From Candidatus Delongbacteria bacterium (GTDB lineage Bacteria > CAIWAD01 > BS150m-G50): 16,375 nt of DNA. How positions within the stretch are numbered: the first letter of the stretch is position 1; the number at the start of each line of letters is the position of its first letter. Below are positions 7,359 to 13,445 of the stretch, in pieces. Below the pieces are notes generated by a model. That model was not told the origin of the DNA. It made no database searches and saw only the letters and a list, made by a program, of their open reading frames with translations. The translations under genes were made by a program, and so were the position numbers. Location: the NCBI GenBank assembly GCA_016784425.1, contig JADHUQ010000028.1, positions 1 through 16,375 on the forward strand, written 5' to 3'.

Positions 7359-7802
7359 GTGAAGTTTTTTGCGAGTGAAGTCTATCGGCATCGCCAATTC
7401 GGAAAGTTGTTTATTGTGCTGCTGGCTCTACTGTTGCTGCTCGTGGTATCAATTGGTGATCTGAATCATAGCCCGGGATGGTTGTTCTTGGTAGTCACCA
7501 TGTTGCTGGCGGTTGGTTTGATTTTTGGTTCGCTGACAGTGGTGATAGCTGATGGAGTGCTGCATTGTTGGCTGGGGATCGGATTATTCCGGCGACGGTT
7601 TGAATTGAGGGATATCACCGCAGCTGAAATTGTCCGCAATCACTGGTATTACGGTTGGGGGATCCGTTTGACCCCCAACGGCTGGATGTTCAATGTTAAT
7701 GGTCTGGATGCTGTCGAAATCACTTTATCGTCCGGTAAGATGTTCCGGATCGGAACCGACAGACCTCAGCAGCTGGCACAGATAATACAGGCACATATAT
7801 AG
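7359..7802 (+). CDS. Small membrane protein with PH-like domain
   Basis: A 147-residue protein. Two hydrophobic segments (about 17-33 and 41-58) with a short loop form a membrane hairpin, and a basic pair near 78-80 follows. Residues about 59-145 show the beta-rich pattern seen in bacterial PH-like domains (GLFRRRFEL, a WYYGWGIRLTPNGW turn, then VEITLSSGKMFRIGT and a C-terminal helix). Such proteins are usually of unknown role; a membrane-anchoring or scaffolding job is the family-level guess. The frame starts with GTG at 7359 and has no strong ribosome-binding site; no better start was seen before the first membrane helix. The self-complementary repeat array begins 41 bp past its stop. Confidence 0.75.
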   Translation: MKFFASEVYRHRQFGKLFIVLLALLLLLVVSIGDLNHSPGWLFLVVTMLLAVGLIFGSLTVVIADGVLHCWLGIGLFRRRFELRDITAAEIVRNHWYYGWGIRLTPNGWMFNVNGLDAVEITLSSGKMFRIGTDRPQQLAQIIQAHI

Positions 7803-7843
7803 CGATTCTCAAATTGAACTGTCGTTTGAAAATAGCTTTGTGT

Positions 7844-8023
7844 GGTTCGAAGCCGGGTTCACAGCCTAAGGCTTTGCTTCAGGGGCTTCGCTTCTGGTTC
7901 GAAGCTGCAAGCTTCGCTTCAGGTTCGAAGCCGGGTTCACAGCCTAAGGCTTCGCTTCAGGTTCGAAGCTGCAAGCTTCGCTTCAGGTTCGAAGCCGGGT
8001 TCGAAGCCGTAGGCTTCGCTTCA
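7844..8023. repeat. Alternating 38/26-bp self-complementary tandem repeat
   Basis: Unit A (38 bp, beginning GGTTCGAAGCCGGGTT) occurs at 7844-7881, 7922-7959 and 7986-8023. Unit B (26 bp, beginning GGTTCGAAGCTGCAAG) occurs at 7896-7921 and 7960-7985, with a 14-bp remnant at 7882-7895. B plus A gives an exact 64-bp period for two copies, differing at only a few bases in the last A. Every unit begins GGTTCGAAGC and nearly all end GCTTCGCTTCA, so six CGAAGC and five GCTTCG words alternate and can pair in many ways. The 64-bp period is not a multiple of three, so the reading frame across it (7814-8080) changes with each copy and is not a protein repeat. Confidence 0.92.
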
Positions 8024-8104
8024 GGGTCGCAAAAGAGTATTTACTGGGATTACATCTGCAGTGATGGATCTTTTGGGTAATACTATAAATTCAAATGGAG
8101 CAAA

Positions 8105-8851
8105 ATGATACTCGATGACCACGATTCCGGAGCCGGGCAGCTGCAACTCGACAACCGCTCCAGGAAAATTCAGAAAATGTTTTCCCGGGTACCCCAGACT
8201 TACGAAAAGGTGAACCACTCAATAACTCTGGGGCTGGATATCCGGTGGAGAAAGCGTCTGGTACGGCAGGCGACGGCCATCGCCCAACCGGGCAACTGGG
8301 TTGATATGTGTACCGGTACCGGCGAGGTTGCCGTCTACCTCCAGCAGCAGGCACCACCCGGAACGCAGGTATGGGGCGTTGATTTCACCCCCGGTATGCT
8401 GGAGGTGGCTCGTAAAAAGCCGGAGGCTTCTTCCATCCGCTTTATCACCAGCGATATCAAAGCGCTGCCCTTCAAAGAGAACTGTCTCGACCTGGTTACC
8501 ATGTCCTTTGCCACCCGCAATATCAACCTGGATCGGGAAACACTGGTCCGCAGTTTTGCCGGTTATTGCCGAGCGCTGAAACCGGGTGGTTCCTTTGTGA
8601 ATCTCGAGAGTAGTCGACCGTCAAGCCGGTTCGTCCGGTGGTGCAACGACCTCTATATCAAACTACTGATCAGGAGCACCGGAAGCCGTATTTCCGGAGC
8701 TGAATCACCATATGCTTATCTGGCCAGGACTATTCCCCGGTTTTACCCGGCAGCAGAATTAGCCGACATCCTGCGGGAGGCCGGGTTCAGCAGGGTTCGC
8801 TTCAAGCAGTTACTGTTCGGCGCGGTAGCAATACATATAGCAGTCAAATGA
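8105..8851 (+). CDS. Class I SAM methyltransferase, UbiE/MenG-like
   Basis: A 248-residue cytoplasmic methyltransferase. Motif I is WVDMCTGTGEVA at 65-76, the acidic ribose-binding residue is D93 (GVDFTPGMLE), motif II has SD at 116-117 and the post-motif LKPGG is at 158-162. The N-terminal FSRVPQTYEKVNHSITLGLD and the C-terminal FYPAAELADILREAGF and LFGAVAIH segments match the UbiE/Coq5/MenG family, which C-methylates the quinone ring. It is divergent (MSFATRN in place of the usual FGLRN), and it is not next to ubiJ/ubiB, so it may be a paralogue for menaquinone or another quinone-like substrate. The ATG has GGAG 4 nt upstream. Confidence 0.85.
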   Translation: MILDDHDSGAGQLQLDNRSRKIQKMFSRVPQTYEKVNHSITLGLDIRWRKRLVRQATAIAQPGNWVDMCTGTGEVAVYLQQQAPPGTQVWGVDFTPGMLEVARKKPEASSIRFITSDIKALPFKENCLDLVTMSFATRNINLDRETLVRSFAGYCRALKPGGSFVNLESSRPSSRFVRWCNDLYIKLLIRSTGSRISGAESPYAYLARTIPRFYPAAELADILREAGFSRVRFKQLLFGAVAIHIAVK

Positions 8852-8884
8852 AACCTGTTCGGCCTTCTGCCTTTGAAGGGGGTT

Positions 8885-8907
8885 GGATCTGGTTTTTCAC
8901 CAGATCC
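8885..8907. repeat. Strong hairpin downstream of the methyltransferase gene
   Basis: A perfect 8-bp inverted repeat (GGATCTGG 8885-8892, CCAGATCC 8900-8907) with a 7-nt loop. It lies 34 bp past the methyltransferase stop. No T-run follows on either strand, so it may protect the 3' end of the mRNA rather than terminate transcription. Confidence 0.55.
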
Positions 8908-9036
8908 TCAACCGAGCTTATGCTGCCGGGGTCTGCCGATTTGATTCAGGCGGGCAAAATCTGGATACCAATCTCCTGATATTGAACCATTGCAGTACAA
9001 AATCTAGCTGGCTCGCTTCACACCGGGATAACGATC

Positions 9037-9612
9037 ATGGAAATAGGGCAACAGCTCCTGGTTACAGCACGGAACGAATGGCGGGACTGGCTTGAACAGA
9101 ACCATACTGGAGCCAGTGAAATCTGGTTGATTCGCTTTAAAAAGCACACCGGTAAGCCTGCCCTGCCCTACGAAGACGCAGTGGAAGAGGCGCTCTGTTT
9201 CGGCTGGATTGATGGCATTCTCAAACGGCTTGACTCTGAAAAATATGTCATACGCTTTTCGCCCCGGCGCGAAAACAGTGCCTGGTCTGAACTCAACCGA
9301 AAGCGGGTCGGTCGAATGATCCGACAGCAAAAGATGAGGCCGGCCGGGATGCGAAGCGTTCGGGAGGCAAAGAAAAATGGCCGCTGGCATATCAACAGCC
9401 CCCGGGAGATCCCGTTCGAGGTCCCGACTGATCTGGCACATGCTCTTGCAGCAGATGAACGAGCCAAAGCCAATTTTGAACTGCTTGCTCCATCGTATAA
9501 AAAACTCTTTATCAGGTGGATCGTCTCCGCAAAGCGTGAGGAAACACGGAAGAGACGGATTGCGAAAGCTGTCAAAATGACATCCAGAAACGAGAAGCCC
9601 GGAATGCTCTAA
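9037..9612 (+). CDS. YdeI/OmpD-associated family protein
   Basis: A 191-residue soluble protein. The N-terminal two thirds match the YdeI family: an EWRDWLEQNH start, WLIRFKKHTGKPALPYEDAVEEALCFGWIDG (about 35-65) and the FSPRRENSAWSELNRKRV block (79-96). The C-terminal part has the expected helical segment with a basic tail (AKREETRKRRIAKAV). E. coli YdeI has been linked to stress and antimicrobial-peptide resistance; the biochemical role is unknown. No strong ribosome-binding site precedes the ATG, but the domain starts within ten residues of it. It is transcribed like the methyltransferase, 185 bp upstream, but probably separately. Confidence 0.88.
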   Translation: MEIGQQLLVTARNEWRDWLEQNHTGASEIWLIRFKKHTGKPALPYEDAVEEALCFGWIDGILKRLDSEKYVIRFSPRRENSAWSELNRKRVGRMIRQQKMRPAGMRSVREAKKNGRWHINSPREIPFEVPTDLAHALAADERAKANFELLAPSYKKLFIRWIVSAKREETRKRRIAKAVKMTSRNEKPGML

Positions 9613-9649
9613 CGCTCAGTTTCCAGATAACCGCTGCGACCAGGCGGCG

Positions 9650-9669
9650 ATAGACTTCCGGAAGTCTAT
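9650..9669. repeat. Perfect 20-bp palindrome
   Basis: ATAGACTTCCGGAAGTCTAT reads the same on both strands with no central gap; flanking GCG and TCGC extend it with one unpaired T. It is 37 bp past the YdeI-family stop. No T-run follows on the plus strand, so it is not a standard terminator; it may be a hairpin bounding that transcript or a dimeric-protein site. Confidence 0.7.
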
Positions 9670-9982
9670 TCGCAATATCAATAATCCCTGCCCAACCACG
9701 CTTTGTTACATGCCTGTATTAATCACTTTCAAACAGAATAAAGCTACTCGTCAGAATGTCTGTAACAGAGTACCCAAACGGCTAAATCTGGAGCGGTTCA
9801 TCAGGTGATTATAGCGAAATTCAGACTCTAACGTAACACAAAATGACCCGCTGTTCACCGGATGGATGTTCGGTCACACTGTAACCATTCAGTCACTCCT
9901 ATGATATATATAGACATTTTGATATTCTCAATATCTCAACGCCCTGACCTTACACTCCAGGAGTTAATCTAGTTTCTCAATA

Positions 9983-9996
9983 TGACCGAGTGGTCA
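9983..9996. promoter_or_regulatory. TetR-type inverted repeat
   Basis: TGACC GAGT GGTCA is a 5-bp perfect inverted repeat with a 4-bp gap. Many TetR-family repressors bind sites of the form TGACC-N4-GGTCA. It is about 590 bp before the acyl-CoA dehydrogenase, too far for simple repression of that start unless a long leader or an unseen gene lies between. Confidence 0.35.
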
Positions 9997-10474
9997 GTTA
10001 TTGGCGCTCAAGTCAATATTGTTGCAGTTTCGATTGGATAACTACCCGGAAGACAACGGTCGGATCTTCTCTCTTCCTTCCTGATTTTCCGGATCTCAGA
10101 AAACCGTACCCTGCTTTTCTGCAAAGACAACAGTTCCGGAAGTGTTTGTGTGTGAGGATGCAGTGGTCATAAATGAAATCATGCAATTCCGTTCGGTCTG
10201 ACACATTATTAGCATCTGCTGTCAGAATGACATAGAGCTACCCAGGCTGCTTGCAGCAATACGATACTCGCAACCGCTCGTGAAACTCTTCTTTTTTTCC
10301 GGTTCTATTGACTGGTTGTTGTCACCACGAAGCCAATCTGGTATCTTCATTGACAGGTTTTTACACCAGGATGACTGCGACTGTGTCTTGTCAGGGCTCA
10401 GAAGATCATATTTGGCAGCTGTAAGAAAGTAATCAGATTGCTACTTGCTGCTTCCTTTAATAAATTGCTTATTA

Positions 10475-10488
10475 CCAAACCGGTTTGG
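10475..10488. promoter_or_regulatory. PsrA-like operator upstream of beta-oxidation operon
   Basis: CCAAACCGGTTTGG is a perfect 14-bp palindrome. Its core CAAAC-CG-GTTTG fits the published PsrA consensus (G/C)AAAC-N2-4-GTTT(G/C). PsrA is the TetR-family, fatty-acid-responsive regulator of beta-oxidation genes in Pseudomonas and Shewanella. It lies 101 bp before the acyl-CoA dehydrogenase start, just past a weak promoter candidate (TTGCTG 10445-10450, TTATTA 10469-10474, 18-bp spacer), where a bound repressor would cover the transcription start. Function is inferred; no psrA gene is in the window. Confidence 0.6.
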
Positions 10489-10589
10489 GCTCTTAGTGTG
10501 ACCTCCCTGTAACCTTTGCACCTCGAGCCGGTCATGGCAGAACAGCCGGTTTCATTTCGACATCAGCCTTAAACCTACCGGGAGTAATA

Positions 10590-12305
10590 ATGAGTACTTC
10601 CTTTCTGACCAACCTCGAATCCTGTACGCCCATCTTTACACGTGAGAAGTTGAGCCCTGAACATTTGGAGATTGCCACTCTGGTGCGGGAATTTGCCACC
10701 GAGCAAGTACAACCTCGTCGCAGTGAAATCGATGCGTTCAACCGTGACTTGACTCTATCTCTGTTACAGGAGTCCGCTGAACTGGGGCTGCTTTCCGCCG
10801 AAATTCCGGAAATTTATGGTGGCCTGGGCATGGATAAGACAACCGGTATTCTGCTCAGTGAAACACTCGCCTTTTCCCGCTGTGCCTCTTTCGTTGTCAC
10901 CCTGGGGGTTCAAGTCGGTATCGGTATGCTGCCTATCCTCTATTTTGGCTCCGAAGCCCAGAAGAAGCACTACCTGCCCGGTATAGGCGCTGGCACAACC
11001 ATGGGGGCCTACTGCCTGACCGAACCGGGGGCCGGTTCCGATGCGCTCAACATTAAAACCCGCGCCGACAAGCTCCCTGACGAAGAGGGCTGGAGCCTGA
11101 ACGGTACCAAACAGTTCATTACCAATGCCGGTTTTGCTGACCTTTTCATTGTCTATGCCAAGGTCGACGGGAAACACAACACCGCTTTTCTGGTGGACCG
11201 CAACCTGGAGGGGGTAACCGTGGGGGAGGAGGAAAAGAAGATGGGTCTTAAAGGCTCCTCGACCGCCTCTGTTACCTTTGAGAATGTCCGCTTGCCCCTG
11301 GACAGCACACTGGGCGAGATCGGTCATGGTCACGAAATCGCTTTCAATATCTTGAATTTCGGTCGTTACAAACTGGGGGCGATGGATCTGGGGATGTGCA
11401 AAGCGGTAATGGAGGATACGCTTACATATGCTGCCGAGCGACAGCAGTTCGGTGAACCGATTCTCAATTTCTCCGCCATCAGGCGCAAACTGGCGCGCGA
11501 TTATGTTCAGGTTTATGGTCTGGACTCTATTGTCTACCGCACTATCGGTGAAATGGAGGAACGGATCCGGGCCGATTTATCCCCACAGGAGCTGGTCGCC
11601 GCCAGCGAAGAGTTCGCGGTGCAGACCTCGATGGTAAAAATATACGGCAGCGAAACGCTGGCACTGGTGGCGGATGACGGCGTACAGATCCACGGTGGTT
11701 ACGGCTTTATTGAGGAATACAGCGTCGCGGCAATTTACCGTGATACCCGCGTCGACCGGATTTTTGAGGGTACCAATGAAATCAACCGCCAGATAATCAC
11801 CGGCTATATTATGAAAGATACCCTGATGGAGCAGTTGGCGGTGCGTGATACCTTGAAAAGTGGCAGAGAGTCGGCACCGGAAGGCTTGTCATCAGAACTA
11901 TCTTCCTTTGGCAGCGCCCTGAACAGTATGAAGTTACTGGCTCTGCAGCTATTCAAGGAAGCATTGACTTTTGCCGGTCAGGATCTGCGTCACCACAATC
12001 ACCTGGCGGAAGATCTGGCTGATATCTTCACCCAGATATATATCTTCGATTCGACTTTGCTGCGAATTAATCAGGGTGAAATCGCACCTTATCAACGCAT
12101 TCTGTTGCAGTTGATTGCACTGGATACAAGGGATCTGCTACGGCGATGTGCCACTCCCCTGCTGACATATTGCGAAGCCCCTGCCAACCTGGTGTCTCAA
12201 ATCACCGAACGGTTGTCCGCGCTGGAACTGGATGAAAACCGCTATGCCGGCGAGTTGGAGCTGGCCGCCGACCTTATCGCCAACCGAAAAGAGAGGTTAT
12301 CATGA
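10590..12305 (+). CDS. Acyl-CoA dehydrogenase, long form (VLCAD-like)
   Basis: A 571-residue FAD enzyme for the first step of beta-oxidation (acyl-CoA to trans-2-enoyl-CoA), passing electrons to electron-transfer flavoprotein. The standard acyl-CoA dehydrogenase fold covers about 1-410: CLTEPGAGSDA at 142-152 binds FAD, GLKGSSTASVTFENV follows at 219-233, and the catalytic base is E393 in RIFEGTNEI. An extra helical domain of about 160 residues follows, as in VLCAD/ACAD9-type enzymes that act on long chains. It is unlike E. coli FadE (about 814 residues). The ATG has GGGAG 5 nt upstream. Its stop overlaps the thiolase start by 4 bp (ATGA). Likely PsrA-controlled. Confidence 0.95.
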   Translation: MSTSFLTNLESCTPIFTREKLSPEHLEIATLVREFATEQVQPRRSEIDAFNRDLTLSLLQESAELGLLSAEIPEIYGGLGMDKTTGILLSETLAFSRCASFVVTLGVQVGIGMLPILYFGSEAQKKHYLPGIGAGTTMGAYCLTEPGAGSDALNIKTRADKLPDEEGWSLNGTKQFITNAGFADLFIVYAKVDGKHNTAFLVDRNLEGVTVGEEEKKMGLKGSSTASVTFENVRLPLDSTLGEIGHGHEIAFNILNFGRYKLGAMDLGMCKAVMEDTLTYAAERQQFGEPILNFSAIRRKLARDYVQVYGLDSIVYRTIGEMEERIRADLSPQELVAASEEFAVQTSMVKIYGSETLALVADDGVQIHGGYGFIEEYSVAAIYRDTRVDRIFEGTNEINRQIITGYIMKDTLMEQLAVRDTLKSGRESAPEGLSSELSSFGSALNSMKLLALQLFKEALTFAGQDLRHHNHLAEDLADIFTQIYIFDSTLLRINQGEIAPYQRILLQLIALDTRDLLRRCATPLLTYCEAPANLVSQITERLSALELDENRYAGELELAADLIANRKERLS

Positions 12306-13444
12306 AAACAAGGAGTTCTGCTGTTGCCGTCATCGTTGACGCAGCTCGTTCGCCAATCGCGCTGAAGAACAGTCCCCTGCTCGCTCTGCGCCCCGACGAT
12401 CTCGGCGCGACGGTCCTGCGCGCACTGCTGGAACGCAATCCCGCACTTGATCTCAACGATCTGGAAGATATTCAGTACGGTTGCGCTTTTCCTGAAGGTC
12501 TGCAGGGGATGTTGATCGCCCGTGCCATAGCGGTGCTGGCCGGTGTTCCCCACACCGCCGGGGCGGTGGTATGTAATCGCTTTTGCGGGTCCTCCATGGA
12601 GACTACCCACAACATCTCACGAGCTATCGAGCTGGGGGAGTTACAGGTCGGGGTAGCCGGGGGTATCGAGGACATGTTGCGAGTCCCGATGGGGGGGTAC
12701 AATCCCAGTTTCAATCCACTGCTGTATGATAAAGGATATTATATCGGTATGGGCGAAACCGCAGAAATCCTGGCCCAGGAGTTGGATATTTCCCGGGCCG
12801 ACCAGGAGCAGTTTGCGGTGGCGTCACACCAGAAAGCACTGGCCGCGCAAAAAGAGGACCGGTTCGCCAGAGAGATTATACCGATTACTGCCGGCGAGGA
12901 AACAGTCGCAATCGACGAGGGGCCAAGGGAGCCCAACCTGGAGAAGATCCGCTCTCTCGATCCCGCTTTCGATGCGGCAGGAACTATTACTGCTGCCACT
13001 TCCAGCCCTGTCTCCTACGGTACAGCGGCGCTGTTGCTTACCAGTGAGAAGTACGCAGAAGCCCATGGCCTGACAATCCGCGCTGAAATCGTCTCGCGGG
13101 CAGTGGCAGGTGTCGAATGGGATAAGATGGGAAAGGGTCCGTTACCCGCCACTGAGAAGGCGCTCGTCCGCGCAAATCTCAAACTGGCTGATATCGACGC
13201 CATCGAGCTGAACGAAGCTTTCGCTGCACAAGCCCTCTATGTCATCCGTCAGGGGAGATGGGATCTGGAAAAAGTCAATCTCAATGGCGGCGCGCTAGCC
13301 CTGGGGCACCCGCTGGGAACCTCTGGCGCCCGCATCCTGACCACACTGCTGAATGTTTTGGAGCAAAAGGATGTTGACCTGGGTCTGGCCACCATGTGTA
13401 TCGGCACCGGCCAGGGAATCGCCACTATCATCCGCAGGAGGTAA
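12302..13444 (+). CDS. Acetyl-CoA acyltransferase (3-ketoacyl-CoA thiolase)
   Basis: A 380-residue thiolase catalysing the last beta-oxidation step, 3-ketoacyl-CoA plus CoA to acetyl-CoA and a shortened acyl-CoA. The nucleophile is C95 (NRFCGSSM), the catalytic His is H336 (GGALALGHPLGTSGA) and the second Cys is C366 (CIGTGQG); NEAFAAQ is also present. The DDLGA start region and the MGETAE segment are typical of FadA-type degradative thiolases. The start overlaps the acyl-CoA dehydrogenase stop as ATGA, and its TAA stop follows directly on the AGGAGG that serves the next gene, so the three genes form one transcription unit. Confidence 0.95.
   Translation: MKTRSSAVAVIVDAARSPIALKNSPLLALRPDDLGATVLRALLERNPALDLNDLEDIQYGCAFPEGLQGMLIARAIAVLAGVPHTAGAVVCNRFCGSSMETTHNISRAIELGELQVGVAGGIEDMLRVPMGGYNPSFNPLLYDKGYYIGMGETAEILAQELDISRADQEQFAVASHQKALAAQKEDRFAREIIPITAGEETVAIDEGPREPNLEKIRSLDPAFDAAGTITAATSSPVSYGTAALLLTSEKYAEAHGLTIRAEIVSRAVAGVEWDKMGKGPLPATEKALVRANLKLADIDAIELNEAFAAQALYVIRQGRWDLEKVNLNGGALALGHPLGTSGARILTTLLNVLEQKDVDLGLATMCIGTGQGIATIIRRR
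13436..13441 (+). promoter_or_regulatory. Shine-Dalgarno deciding the FadN-like start
   Basis: AGGAGG made of the last two codons of the thiolase, 4 nt before ATG at 13446. It shows that translation starts there and not at 13353, where the frame is still open inside the thiolase gene. Confidence 0.9.
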
Positions 13445-13445
13445 C

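Larger units (their letters stand above)
9613..10589. other. 977-bp palindrome-rich gene-free region
   Basis: No convincing gene lies here; short frames at 9990-10172 (plus) and 10013-10204 (minus) overlap each other and match nothing I know. The region holds a perfect 20-bp palindrome (9650-9669), a GATATT CTC AATATC repeat (9921-9935), a TetR-type inverted repeat (9983-9996) and a PsrA-like palindrome (10475-10488). It is long for a bacterial upstream region and may contain a small RNA, an unrecognised short gene or remains of a lost gene. Confidence 0.5.

Noticed and set aside
7844..8023. CRISPR array
   Set aside because: Units abut without unique spacers and no cas gene is present.
7814..8080. 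88-codon frame with repeated peptide (SKPGSQPKA-like)
   Set aside because: It is the translation of the DNA repeat array; the 64-bp period shifts frame each copy, so no protein repeat is kept.
9990..10204. Overlapping short frames on both strands
   Set aside because: Neither has a ribosome-binding site or recognisable sequence, and they mirror each other.
13353..13445. Upstream extension of the FadN-like frame
   Set aside because: It lies inside the thiolase gene; a perfect AGGAGG 4 nt before ATG 13446 marks the true start, right before the Rossmann motif.
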